From a virus, in the IMG/VR virus record IMGVR_UViG_3300048924_000605, positions 1-64,000 of that record: a stretch of 64,000 bases of DNA. One strand, 5' to 3'. This document shows, piece by piece, positions 56,239-64,000 of the stretch. Position 1 is the first letter of the stretch, and the number at the start of each line of letters is the position of its first letter. The notes under the pieces were generated by a model. That model made no database searches, was not told the DNA's origin, and saw only the letters and a list, made by a program, of their open reading frames with translations. The translations under genes and the position numbers were made by a program.

Positions 56239-56699
56239 GCTTCGACTCCCTGCGACAGCGCCCAGTGCAGCAGCGCGAGCGCGTCGGCCTCGTTGTCGTC
56301 GCTGGGCGCGTGGCCGCGCCGCTCCATCGCAGCGATCATGGCGTCCTTCTTGGCGTTGCCCTTGCCGGTCGCAAATCGCTTGATCGTGCCGACCGGCACG
56401 CCCTGATACGGAATCCGGTGCTGTTCGCACCAACCCGTCAGCTGTGCCAGGAAGCCGCCGTAAGCGTGGGCCGCATCGACGCCGCGGTGGCGACGGACTT
56501 CCTCGAAGTAGATCGCCTCGACCTGGCCGACGAAGGCGAGGGTCTCATCCAGCCAGCGGCCGAATCGCAGGTAGCGCATGCCGCCGCCTTCGAAGCGGCC
56601 CGGGCGGAACGCCTGCGTTCCGCTGGCGATCTGTCCGTCTCGCGCCAGCGCCCAACCCATCGTCGTGCCCAGGTCCAGGGCCAAAGTCGTACCGCCCAT
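56235..56699 (-). CDS. RuvC-like Holliday junction resolvase
   Basis: A 154-residue RNase H-fold nuclease: LALDLGTTMGWALARDG gives the first catalytic aspartate, AIYFEEVRRHRG the glutamate, and APSDDNEADALALLHWAL the C-terminal acidic cluster. It likely resolves branched phage DNA before packaging. It follows the inverted-repeat region at 56723-56819. Confidence 0.85.
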   Translation of the reverse strand: MGGTTLALDLGTTMGWALARDGQIASGTQAFRPGRFEGGGMRYLRFGRWLDETLAFVGQVEAIYFEEVRRHRGVDAAHAYGGFLAQLTGWCEQHRIPYQGVPVGTIKRFATGKGNAKKDAMIAAMERRGHAPSDDNEADALALLHWALSQGVEA

Positions 56700-56722
56700 A
56701 TTTTGCTTCCTCGGGTATGGGC

Positions 56723-56819
56723 GGGTGACGTGTGTGACACGGTTGCCGGTTAACCCTTACATGTGCGTGCGCGCGCACACGCGGGGGGGTAACTAGCAGC
56801 TATGTCACACACGTCACCC
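56723..56819. repeat. Long inverted repeat between primase and resolvase genes
   Basis: Two perfect 17-bp arms, GGGTGACGTGTGTGACA and its complement, flank a 63-bp spacer. The spacer contains a 12-bp perfect palindrome GTGCGCGCGCAC and a run of seven Gs. The arms contain the shorter repeat TGTGTGACA/GTGACG. It may be a replication origin or operator, or act in the transcript as a large hairpin. Confidence 0.7.
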
Positions 56820-56842
56820 ACCGAAGTAAGTGCTTGATTCTT

Positions 56843-59107
56843 TTAGCCAGCGTAGCGAGCGAAGCTTTTCGGCCGCAGGCTGAGGCCGATGACGTAGCGG
56901 GCGCCTTTTCCACCTCGATGGCGACCGTAGCGACGCGATTCGAGCATTTCGGAGAAGCGCTTGATCGAGCCGGCGAACTCACCGTTGGCCATGCTCCAGT
57001 CCTTCCAATCGACAAACAGATCGGCAATCAGCGCCTTCGATTGCGAATGTTCCTGGCAGCGCTCCTCGATCCAGCGGCCGAGCGCATCCTCCGACTCGAA
57101 ATACTCGTCGGTGGCGTCCAGAACGGATTTAGGCGGCTTTAGCCCGGCGCGTTGCCACTCCAGACAGCCTTCGACCGCCCACGCAAGAACGCCCTCCCGC
57201 TCAGCCAGAAGTTTCTTCGGCAGGTCGCCATCGCGTCGCTCGGGCGGCACCGTGACCGTGAACGGGATCAGGTGCAGACGCCGCCTCATCGCCTCGTCCA
57301 CATTGCGAATCGCCGGCTTGTGGTTGCCGGCAATGACCAACTTGAACTGCGGCGTGTACTCGAAGAAGTCCTGGCGCATGAACCGCGCCATGATCTTGTC
57401 GCCGCCTGTGATCGCCTTGAGCTTCGATTCGTTCCAGCGTCGCCCCTCTTCGGTCTCGACGGCGGCGACGAAGCGCGCACCGCGCAGACCGGCGAGCTCG
57501 GTTGGATGGCGCTCGCCGCGGCTCTCCATGAATGTGTCCATCGGCGCGCTGGTGGCGTAATCGCCTAGGATCGTGGCCAGCGTGTTGACGAATACGGACT
57601 TGCCGTTGGCGCCGGTGCCGTAGAGGAAGAACAGCGCATGCTCGGTGGTGACGCCCGTTAAGCAATAGCCGGCCATGCGCTGCAGGTACGCCTGCAGTTC
57701 GCTATCGCCGCCGGTTACGTCCGCCAGGAAGTTCTTCCAGCGGCTGCACTTACCATCCATCCCCGCCGTCGCCATGCGGGTCAATCGGTCCAGCCGAGAA
57801 TGCTTTCGCAACGTTCCGGTTTTGAGATCGATGGTTCCCGCAGGCGAGTTGAGCAACCAGGGCCGGGTGTCCCACTCCTCGGCATCGGAGGCGTGATAGC
57901 GGTCGCTGCGGGCCATGCGCTCTACCGCTGAGACCGTCGAAGCGCTCGCTAGGCGGGATTGCTGACTACCCGTGTTCGCGTAGGTGGCCGCAACGCGGCA
58001 GACGCCGCGCACCAGGTGGTTGACCGTCAGCGTGCGATCGGGATTCCATCGCTGACCGCTCCACACCATCCACTGCCCCCAAGCCGCGCAGTAGCGCCAG
58101 TCCTCGTGGTAGCGGTTGGTGAACGCCGTGGCCAAGCCGTCGTCGGTGTGCCAACCGAGCTCGCCGAAGTCGATCGCTTCGGCGCGCTCGGGCCGAGTGA
58201 TCGGCGTGCGCTCTCCGGCGCGCAGGAACCCGATGACATCGAAGTGTTCCTCGACGGCGTCAGCGGCATCCCAACCTTGCTCCTTGTCCTCCGGGGGGTA
58301 GAGAATCGCGCAGGAGATCGCGCCGGCCGCGAGCGCAGCTTGGGCGACGGCTAGAGCATAGTCCCAGCCGGCCTTGTCCTTGTCCGGCCAGATCAGCGCG
58401 TGCTTTCCGCGCAGCGGCGACCAGTCCGTCTTCTCGACCGGCGCCTTCGCGCCGTTCATGGCGGTCGTGGCGGGCACGTCCAGGGCGATCAAGGCATCCG
58501 CCGCCTTCTCGCCTTCCACGACTACTACGTCGAGAGCCGCGGCGAGTCCAGGCTGGTTGTAGAGCGGCCGCGGCTCCGGGGCCAGATGCTTACGCCGCTT
58601 CGCATCCCAAGGCCGGTACTCCTTGCCGGTCGGTGGATCGTAGCGGTACACGCAGGCGATCAACTCGCCGTCCGCGCTGAGGTAATCCCAGCGCGAGGTT
58701 GCTGGTCCGAGCTCGTCCAGCACGGGTTCGGCGCGGCGACGCGACGGCGACGAAGCCACCGGAACGTGCCCAGCCAGATCCGCCGCTCGCGCCAGAACCG
58801 CAGCAAAGTCGTGGCGGGAATCCAAACCGGCGTGTACAGCGACCAGGTCGAAAACATCGCCGCCCTCGCCGGTCGCATGGTCGGTCCAGAGCCCCGCCTT
58901 CGGCCCGGACAATTCGACTTCCAGGCTGTCGCCCTTCTCGCCCTGGATATTCCCGAGATGGAATTTCCCGCGCCGAACGCGCCCGTGCGGATACAGCGCC
59001 TGGAGCACACCCTCCAGGCGTTGCAGCAGTTGCGCTTTGACGGCATCCCGCGACGGACGCTCGGGCCTAGGTTCGGTCGGAATCTCTGCGTCGTTGAAGT
59101 CCATCAT
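56843..59107 (-). CDS. Phage primase-helicase (TOPRIM + D5/P4-type ATPase)
   Basis: A 754-residue replication protein. Residues about 30-110 form a primase N-terminal region (GKFHLGNIQGEKGDSLEVEL), followed by a TOPRIM domain (VVVVEGEKAADALIAL and ALIWPDKDKAGW). A D5-type region leads into the SF3/P4 helicase: YGTGANGKSVFVNTL (Walker A, 497-504), LAGLRGARFVAAVETEEGRR (Walker B region) and KLVIAGNHKPAIRNVDEAMR. It would prime and unwind at the phage origin. It overlaps the ParB-like gene by four bases. Confidence 0.9.
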   Translation of the reverse strand: MMDFNDAEIPTEPRPERPSRDAVKAQLLQRLEGVLQALYPHGRVRRGKFHLGNIQGEKGDSLEVELSGPKAGLWTDHATGEGGDVFDLVAVHAGLDSRHDFAAVLARAADLAGHVPVASSPSRRRAEPVLDELGPATSRWDYLSADGELIACVYRYDPPTGKEYRPWDAKRRKHLAPEPRPLYNQPGLAAALDVVVVEGEKAADALIALDVPATTAMNGAKAPVEKTDWSPLRGKHALIWPDKDKAGWDYALAVAQAALAAGAISCAILYPPEDKEQGWDAADAVEEHFDVIGFLRAGERTPITRPERAEAIDFGELGWHTDDGLATAFTNRYHEDWRYCAAWGQWMVWSGQRWNPDRTLTVNHLVRGVCRVAATYANTGSQQSRLASASTVSAVERMARSDRYHASDAEEWDTRPWLLNSPAGTIDLKTGTLRKHSRLDRLTRMATAGMDGKCSRWKNFLADVTGGDSELQAYLQRMAGYCLTGVTTEHALFFLYGTGANGKSVFVNTLATILGDYATSAPMDTFMESRGERHPTELAGLRGARFVAAVETEEGRRWNESKLKAITGGDKIMARFMRQDFFEYTPQFKLVIAGNHKPAIRNVDEAMRRRLHLIPFTVTVPPERRDGDLPKKLLAEREGVLAWAVEGCLEWQRAGLKPPKSVLDATDEYFESEDALGRWIEERCQEHSQSKALIADLFVDWKDWSMANGEFAGSIKRFSEMLESRRYGRHRGGKGARYVIGLSLRPKSFARYAG

Positions 59108-59958
59108 GCCCGTTCCTCGATGCCCTTACGCAGCGCGGCGTCGAGCTCGCGAATACCGGCAGTGGCCTTCAAGACCAGGCCGAGTTGCCCCTGTAGTCGC
59201 GGGCTGTCCCAGTCCATCTCGGCCACGCACCGGCGCGCGAATTCCTCCGGCGACTCGGCGGCATCCATGCTGTCGGTGGCGAAGCGTTCTAGCCGGATCA
59301 GCACTTGGCTGCCGTAACGGACCGTGGCTTCGACAGGCGCGACGAACTCAGGGCGGTCCACGCGGTTTCGACTCGCACTGCGATTGAGTGATGCCGAAAG
59401 CTCGCGCTGCCGCGGCTTGCGCTCCTCGATCGCCACCAGCCGGGCCTGCGCTTTCGGATTCAGCGAGGCGATCTTGACGCCTTCGTGCACGCTGATCGCT
59501 CCCGCATCGATCTTGGCGACTAGCTCCGGGATTCCGGTCTCTCGGATACGAACCGCATTCGCGATCGTTCGGTCGGAAACCGCCAGCAACTTGGCTGCTT
59601 GGTCACGCGTCACAATCTCATTCTGCAAATTTGCAGAATGAGAATAGCTGCCTCCGACCTGCCGGTTAGCCAAGCGGGAGGCCACCATGCCGCGTTGCGA
59701 TTCGCTGAGGTGCCGCCGGGTGACGTTCTCGCTGATGACGAAGGCCAGGGGATCGTCGCCGTCGAAGGTGACGAACCGGGGCTCGATGCCGCACTCCAGG
59801 CATGCTCGATACCGGTGCCGGCCATCGAGGATGGCCCCTTCGAAAACAACGACCTCATGGCGAAGCCCGTGGGCCCGAATGTCCTCGACCAGTGCCCGAA
59901 ACGCGTCGTCGGCCATGTCCGGCAGCGCCAAACAGAGCGGGTGGAACTCCATAGTCAT
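59104..59958 (-). CDS. ParB-like DNA-binding protein
   Basis: A 284-residue protein with a ParB/Srx domain (LVEDIRAHGLRHEVVVFEGA, ILDGRHRYRACLECGI, VISENVTRRHLSESQRG) and a central helix-turn-helix (TRDQAAKLLAVSDRTIANAV). No Walker ParA gene is adjacent. The codons for HSANLQNE contain a perfect 28-bp palindrome (59616-59643). It may regulate or localise phage DNA. Confidence 0.82.
   Translation of the reverse strand: MTMEFHPLCLALPDMADDAFRALVEDIRAHGLRHEVVVFEGAILDGRHRYRACLECGIEPRFVTFDGDDPLAFVISENVTRRHLSESQRGMVASRLANRQVGGSYSHSANLQNEIVTRDQAAKLLAVSDRTIANAVRIRETGIPELVAKIDAGAISVHEGVKIASLNPKAQARLVAIEERKPRQRELSASLNRSASRNRVDRPEFVAPVEATVRYGSQVLIRLERFATDSMDAAESPEEFARRCVAEMDWDSPRLQGQLGLVLKATAGIRELDAALRKGIEERA
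59616..59643. repeat. Perfect 28-bp palindrome inside the ParB-like gene
   Basis: TCTCATTCTGCAAA and its exact complement TTTGCAGAATGAGA meet without a spacer. It lies in coding sequence between the ParB domain and the helix-turn-helix, in a segment of lower GC than the rest of the gene. Confidence 0.75.
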
Positions 59959-60836
59959 CAGATCAGCTCCGGCAGCTTCTCATCGGCGCGGGGGAACACC
60001 GCCCGCCACGACCGGACCTCTCGCCTGGCGCGATACAGATTCCAGGCTTTGAAGCACGCGTGGATTTGGACACCGTCGCGGATCGCTCGGCCCTGCATAC
60101 GGGATTCCATGAATTTGTTGCGCAGGTGATAGATCGACTCGGTCATCGATAGCTCCCCGCCAGTGAACAACGCGGCGAGGAAGTCCTCGGCGTCATCCTG
60201 ATCGATCTGAGCAAATCGCCAATGCAGAAACATCGCCTTGGCATGCGTGATCGGCGGATAGCGTTTGGAAAGCAGGGCGGCATATCGGCTCGCAGGCTGC
60301 ACGTACGGATGCTGCTTCCAGAAGTCCAGTTGTGCCTGGTTCGTCGGACGCGCCGAACTGTGTGGCGGCAAACCGCGGCTGTAATTCACAATCATCGGCA
60401 GCGCGGCGGCGGCGGTCCGGGCTTCGCTGAGCGAGATGCCGTCGATGGTCAAAATGTCGGAGCCGGTTCGTTGCCGGCCGGTATCGATCACGTCGAACGA
60501 TCCGTCCTCCAACCCGGTATTCACAACGACATCGATGGTGGCGTCCGCTTCCACAATCGCAGAGAGTCGATGCTGCCCGTCCAGCAGGCGGCCGGTCCTA
60601 CTGAACTTGATCGACTCGCCGGTGCTCTTCCAGTGCCCACCCAGCATGTCGTTGGCGTACTGCGTAACCGCCTTGAAGCGGATGGGACGATTGTTGCTAT
60701 TCCGATGCAGCCACGCCGACGCGACCGCGGCATTGACCAAGACCACCTCGATCGAGCAGCGTTCGCGAGTGGGCAGCGCGATGGCCTCGGCTTCGGACTC
60801 GATCGTGATGGGCAAGGTGTGCACGTTCTGACTCAT
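59958..60836 (-). CDS. DGQHR-motif phage protein
   Basis: A 292-residue protein with RLLDGQHRLSAIVEADATID (the ParB-type DGQHR motif), SFDVIDTGRQRTGSDILTID and a helical C-terminal half. Proteins of this type are frequent in prophage replication modules, where their role is unknown. It abuts the ParB-like gene (one-base overlap) and is the second protein with a ParB-like fold in the operon. Confidence 0.72.
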   Translation of the reverse strand: MSQNVHTLPITIESEAEAIALPTRERCSIEVVLVNAAVASAWLHRNSNNRPIRFKAVTQYANDMLGGHWKSTGESIKFSRTGRLLDGQHRLSAIVEADATIDVVVNTGLEDGSFDVIDTGRQRTGSDILTIDGISLSEARTAAAALPMIVNYSRGLPPHSSARPTNQAQLDFWKQHPYVQPASRYAALLSKRYPPITHAKAMFLHWRFAQIDQDDAEDFLAALFTGGELSMTESIYHLRNKFMESRMQGRAIRDGVQIHACFKAWNLYRARREVRSWRAVFPRADEKLPELI

Positions 60837-60845
60837 GGGAAGTCC

Positions 60846-61595
60846 TTAGTGGTGGGTGGTGGGGATGGACAAGGTCCAGCAGCGGTCCTGCCAAGCGCAG
60901 CCACGACACGTTTGGTGGGTCGGTGTCGTGCTGATTCGGGGGAGCAGTTCGGCGGCGTCGCAGGCGCGCAGAATGTCGACGGCGCGATCGGACGCGCGCT
61001 GGGCCAGGCCGCGATCGAAGACCACGCGCTCCGCGTAGATCGACATGTCGTCGGCGCAAATAGCGGTAAACAGCGCCGGATGTTCGTGCAGCCCGAGATA
61101 GGCCTGATACAGCGCGATCTGGGTGGCGTACACCGGCCGGCTCAACGCCAGCCGTTTGCGTTGCAGTTCGCGGTAGGTCTTGGTACCGACCGCCTTGTTC
61201 TCCCACAACATGGGATAGCGGAAGCCGTCAGGGCCACCGACGATGACGCCGTCGATATGACCGCGCACTCGGCCGCCCGCCGTCTCGAACCCGAACTGCT
61301 GGCCGGCCGCATCGTGGGTCCGCAGGTCGAAGCCGGCCACACGCAGCCAGTCGGCCATCCAATCTTCCATCTGGTGGCCGCGCTGGAAGACGCGCAGCAG
61401 GCGGCCGGGAAAGTGGCGGCCACAGTCCTTGGCCGCGTCGAAGAACTGGAACTGCAGCCGGCGGCTGCACTCTTCGCCCAGACTGGATGCCCCCAGGTAG
61501 GCGCGCGCAGGGCGCTTTGCCGCCTCGCGCTCCATCGCTGCGTCGACCAGAGTCGTCAGTTGTTCCGACAGGTCGTGGGAGTTGAAGTCGAGCAC
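60846..61595 (-). CDS. PD-(D/E)XK nuclease with Cas4/AddB-like cysteines
   Basis: A 249-residue exonuclease-type protein: GHIDGVIVGGPDGFRYPM and LWENKAVG give the D...ExK active site. Cysteines before (GEECSRR) and after (TCRGCAWQDRCW) match the four-cysteine iron-sulfur site of Cas4/AddB nucleases. With the Sak4-like ATPase it probably forms the phage recombination pair. Confidence 0.85.
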   Translation of the reverse strand: MLDFNSHDLSEQLTTLVDAAMEREAAKRPARAYLGASSLGEECSRRLQFQFFDAAKDCGRHFPGRLLRVFQRGHQMEDWMADWLRVAGFDLRTHDAAGQQFGFETAGGRVRGHIDGVIVGGPDGFRYPMLWENKAVGTKTYRELQRKRLALSRPVYATQIALYQAYLGLHEHPALFTAICADDMSIYAERVVFDRGLAQRASDRAVDILRACDAAELLPRISTTPTHQTCRGCAWQDRCWTLSIPTTHH

Positions 61596-61658
61596 GTTGG
61601 CTCTCCTAGAAGATGCAAATGCACAAATTCATTTCGCGATGCACTTTTCGGGCGCGGG

Positions 61659-62090
61659 CTAGAAAGGGATCGGGTCGTCAAAGGGCCGGTCCGGATCGAG
61701 CGGCGCTACCGGTTTGTTTCGCGGATCCGCGTGCTCGCGCAGCGTGGACTCGTACGCCATCGTTACGGCCTCGATCACCTCGGTGGCTTGCACTTGCGTG
61801 TACTGCGCCAGCGGCACATCGAAGCCGACGCGTTCGGCGACTTGCGCCAGCGCGGTCAGGCACGCGCGCTGGGCTTCATGGGACAGGGGGTGTGGCACGG
61901 GCAAAAGCTCCTCCACCGCGCTCGGATCTGTCCGGGCTCGGGTCGCGTAGAGTTGGTGAAAGGCGTTCTGGCAGGTGGTCGAACAGAACGCCCAGCGGTA
62001 CGGGGTGCGCCGCGGATCAGCGATGCGGCGGCGCAGGTCCATGTGGCCGAACCCGCGCGCGGGTCGGCCACAGCCCCAGCACGGCGTCAT
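61659..62090 (-). CDS. DUF6511-type zinc-binding phage protein
   Basis: A 143-residue protein with an N-terminal treble-clef-like zinc site (TPCWGCGRPARGFGHMDL, WAFCSTTCQNAFHQLY) and a helical middle (GFDVPLAQYTQVQATEVIEA). The pattern matches DUF6511 phage proteins. It is coupled to the 65-residue gene upstream (ATGA). Role unknown. Confidence 0.7.
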   Translation of the reverse strand: MTPCWGCGRPARGFGHMDLRRRIADPRRTPYRWAFCSTTCQNAFHQLYATRARTDPSAVEELLPVPHPLSHEAQRACLTALAQVAERVGFDVPLAQYTQVQATEVIEAVTMAYESTLREHADPRNKPVAPLDPDRPFDDPIPF

Positions 62091-62284
62091 CGGCCATGCC
62101 GCGATCGATCAAAGTCATGGTCGCGGTACTCGATCAGGGCTTGCGCGTGCTCGTCGTGGTGCTGCGCCAGAGCAAGAAGGCGCTGGATCTGCGCTTCAAG
62201 CTCGGCGCTGGACAACTCGCGTAAGGCGGTGAAGATGCCGTCCCCGTTCGGGTAACGGTCCTGAAGGCGGGAGTCTCGTGGCAT
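62087..62284 (-). CDS. Small hypothetical phage protein
   Basis: A 65-residue charged helical protein starting MPRDSRLQDRYPNGDGIFTA. It is coupled to the zinc-protein gene by overlapping stop and start, and lies 15 bases after the end of the SSB-like gene. No motif is recognised. Confidence 0.55.
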   Translation of the reverse strand: MPRDSRLQDRYPNGDGIFTALRELSSAELEAQIQRLLALAQHHDEHAQALIEYRDHDFDRSRHGR

Positions 62285-62299
62285 GGCGGCGTATGCCCA

Positions 62300-62908
62300 T
62301 CACTGCGCCCACGTCGGCCGACCAGCAATCGGCGCCTGCGCCGCCTGGTTTGCGGCGTGCGCAATGTGCGCCGGCACAGAGGCGGCTTGCGCCGGCAGCG
62401 GTTGCACCGCGCCCATCACCTCCTTGTACTGCGGGTGATCGGGCATGATCGGCACCTTGATCACCGCCTTGTCTTCGCCGTAGCTGTCCTTTTCCCAATC
62501 GACCTTGCCGACGAACGTCGTGCCGTCCAGGTCGCCGAAGCTCTCGATGCAGCGCCCTTGCTGTGCGGCCGCGCTCATGTCGTCGGGGTGCAGTGCGTTC
62601 GCGGAGTTCAGAACGCCCTTGATGAAGCTGCGCCCCATCTGACCCCACGTCGGACCCTTAGGACTGTGCAAGCCGATCAGCGTCCACAGCTTACGGCGCG
62701 CGTATTTACCCTCCAGCACGACAAACTCGGCATTGAGGTAAACGGCGCCGGTGTCGCCGCGGCTGGCCCAGCCGTGCAGCCAACCGTTGGCGGCGTCGCT
62801 GTAGCCGCCGGGCTTGATGGTCATGCGGACCTTGACCAGCGTGCCCTTCGGGATGAGGGAGAACGCCGGGCTCTCGGCGTCGTTGAAGTTGTTCCAGGCG
62901 GAGGACAT
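62300..62908 (-). CDS. Conserved phage protein, possibly ssDNA-binding
   Basis: A 202-residue protein starting MSSAWNNFNDAESPAFSLIP. It has KGTLVKVRMTIKPGGYSDAA and AVYLNAEFVVLEGKYARRKL, beta-rich with an unstructured Ala/Pro tail, which would suit a single-strand binding protein next to a recombinase. The functional suggestion comes from position and fold type only. Confidence 0.6.
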   Translation of the reverse strand: MSSAWNNFNDAESPAFSLIPKGTLVKVRMTIKPGGYSDAANGWLHGWASRGDTGAVYLNAEFVVLEGKYARRKLWTLIGLHSPKGPTWGQMGRSFIKGVLNSANALHPDDMSAAAQQGRCIESFGDLDGTTFVGKVDWEKDSYGEDKAVIKVPIMPDHPQYKEVMGAVQPLPAQAASVPAHIAHAANQAAQAPIAGRPTWAQ

Positions 62909-62921
62909 GAATGACCTTTCT

Positions 62922-63749
62922 TCAGTGGAGCGTGGGAGGAGTGGGCGCGGCCGCCTCGGGCGCGCCGAGCTTGCGCATGAGCTGCCCGAGGTCCGGCGGC
63001 TCGATCATGTCGAGTCGCCCGGATCGATCTTTGGCGGGGTAACCCCAGGGATTGGCGGTGTGGCAGACGAAGGCGCGGTAGGCCGCGCCCTCGGCCGCGG
63101 GCACATCGGCCAGGGTGATCACTTCATCCACGATGCCGGGCAGTTCCAAGCCGGTCTTGGCGCCATCGATCTGCAGGTCGTGGCTACGGCGGCCGAAGTC
63201 ATCGACCCGTTCTTCGAGGATGCCGACGAACCAGACGTGCTTGCCGCGGATGTGCTGGAGCTGGGTCAGCCAGCCCACCATCTCCTGCCCGAGCAGGCCG
63301 TAGGCGCCGCGGTTGTCCGGCTTGCCGGTTTTCTCGGAGAACGCCTGCGGCTGCCCTTTGCACCATTGCAGGCACAGCCGGCCGGCGACGGTGATCGAAT
63401 CCACGAACAGGGTCTGGTACTTGGCGAAGACCGCAGGCTCGCCGTACCGCAGCTGTGCGGCTTCGAAGTGCCATTGACTAAAGGACTGGTTCTCCCGCAG
63501 CGCGGGATTAGCGCCGCCCAGCAGGACCGCGATGTCTCGACAGTCGTCCCAGGTGCGCGGCCGGATGCTGTCGCCGGGCCAGCTCTTGACCGGCAGGTCG
63601 CCGGCCTCGATGTCCACGAACAAGGTCGTGGCCGGATCCAGGGTCCACAGTTGCGAGGTTTTACCTCGCCCCCAGCCGCCGACGAGCACGCCCTTCACGC
63701 CACGGGCTTCGGCCAGCCGCTGTTCGGCGGTAATGATCGGCAGCGCCAT
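62922..63749 (-). CDS. Sak4/AAA_24-like ATPase (recombinase)
   Basis: A 275-residue RecA-fold ATPase: GVLVGGWGRGKTSQLWTL (Walker A), TLFVDIEAGDLPVKSWPG and YQTLFVDSITVAGRLCLQW (Walker B), HVWFVGILEERVDDFGR. It fits the AAA_24/Sak4 group of phage single-strand annealing ATPases. It overlaps the next small gene by one base. Confidence 0.8.
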   Translation of the reverse strand: MALPIITAEQRLAEARGVKGVLVGGWGRGKTSQLWTLDPATTLFVDIEAGDLPVKSWPGDSIRPRTWDDCRDIAVLLGGANPALRENQSFSQWHFEAAQLRYGEPAVFAKYQTLFVDSITVAGRLCLQWCKGQPQAFSEKTGKPDNRGAYGLLGQEMVGWLTQLQHIRGKHVWFVGILEERVDDFGRRSHDLQIDGAKTGLELPGIVDEVITLADVPAAEGAAYRAFVCHTANPWGYPAKDRSGRLDMIEPPDLGQLMRKLGAPEAAAPTPPTLH

Positions 63750-63934
63750 CAGACTACGCTCCCAATCTTGCGCAGCAACTCGGCCACCGCTTCGGCCGGC
63801 TCGGTCGCCTCACGCGACATCGGTCCGATCTCTTCCTGGCCGAGATCGAGTTCGGTCAGGGCATAGGTCGTGCCCAGCTCGTGCACGGCGGTGGTAAGGA
63901 TCCAGCGCCCGCAACTTACAGTTGTGATCTTCAT
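63749..63934 (-). CDS. Small hypothetical phage protein
   Basis: A 61-residue protein starting MKITTVSCGRWILTTAVHEL, with an acidic middle (ELDLGQEEIGPMSREATEPA). Its ATG overlaps the stop of the gene entering from the right (TGATG). No function assigned. Confidence 0.5.
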   Translation of the reverse strand: MKITTVSCGRWILTTAVHELGTTYALTELDLGQEEIGPMSREATEPAEAVAELLRKIGSVV

Positions 63935-64000
63935 CACGCTTTACCCTCGGTCAGCGACAGGCGGAAGACCGATTTGCCGGGCTTGAGGGTTCGGGCAGAA
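63934..64000 (-). CDS. C-terminal end of a gene continuing beyond the window
   Basis: Only the last 21 codons are visible, ending KPGKSVFRLSLTEGKA before a TGA. The frame overlaps the next start, consistent with a tightly packed phage early operon. Nothing more can be said. Confidence 0.5.
   Translation of the reverse strand, partial: SARTLKPGKSVFRLSLTEGKA

Noticed and set aside
60222-62255. 677-codon open frame on the plus strand
   Set aside because: It is antisense to the DGQHR, nuclease and zinc-protein genes, which have clear motifs; the plus frame has none.

Overview
The window looks like part of a high-GC gammaproteobacterial chromosome, most likely a Lysobacter-type member of the Xanthomonadaceae/Lysobacteraceae. 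This is inferred from gene content (orphan VirB5/VirB6 genes next to DUF4189 proteins, XRE/EAL/LuxR regulators, an Rhs protein), not from a marker gene. There is no rRNA, tRNA, CRISPR array or recognisable insertion sequence.

Region 1 (1-19.2 kb) is accessory chromosome. It begins with a SEFIR/TIR-type protein. Small and membrane-anchored unknowns follow (1.7-6.8 kb), among them an SRAP-family protein with a coiled-coil insertion. Next come an EAL-domain protein and an XRE repressor, whose start region carries two tandem operator-like palindromes. After these are a LuxR-type response regulator, an orphan VirB5-VirB6-DUF4189 set with two unknown genes, and a CsrA-like protein. The region ends with a large Sec-exported Rhs/YD-repeat protein with a metzincin-like C-terminal tip, and a small exported protein that overlaps it by four bases and is probably its immunity protein. 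A strong terminator closes this block at 19.2 kb.

Region 2 (19.2-64 kb and beyond) is a prophage of a long-tailed, lambda-like phage read mainly leftward on the minus strand. Going from right to left it has: recombination and replication genes (Sak4-like ATPase, Cas4-like nuclease, ParB-like proteins, TOPRIM/D5 primase-helicase, RuvC-like resolvase); a DNA-modification block (HNH, ParB-adenine methyltransferase, C5 methyltransferase); an accessory cassette region (45.2-49.5 kb); the packaging and head genes (Nu1, A, W, B, C/scaffold, D, E); tail completion, tube and chaperone genes; a lysis cassette (holin, endolysin, nested spanins); the tape measure; and distal tail genes. The integrase and repressor are not visible and should lie beyond 64 kb.

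The prophage carries much that is not normal phage cargo: a full-length Kup potassium transporter on the opposite strand, a secreted fasciclin-domain protein with its own terminator inside the tail genes, and a membrane GGDEF protein between the lysis genes and the tape measure. The GGDEF gene has upstream the same palindrome (TTCTTGGA-N4-TCCAAGAA) found at the XRE/EAL locus 26 kb away, which suggests that the two c-di-GMP genes share a repressor.

The most novel signal is in the 45.2-49.5 kb cassette region. Seven copies of a leader element stand in front of seven small transcription units on both strands. Each copy has CTGTC boxes 11 bp apart (in six of seven), then a 27-nt stem-loop closed by CGCTT/AAGCG with compensating changes, then TTCAT and a Shine-Dalgarno. 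Most units end in their own hairpin terminator.
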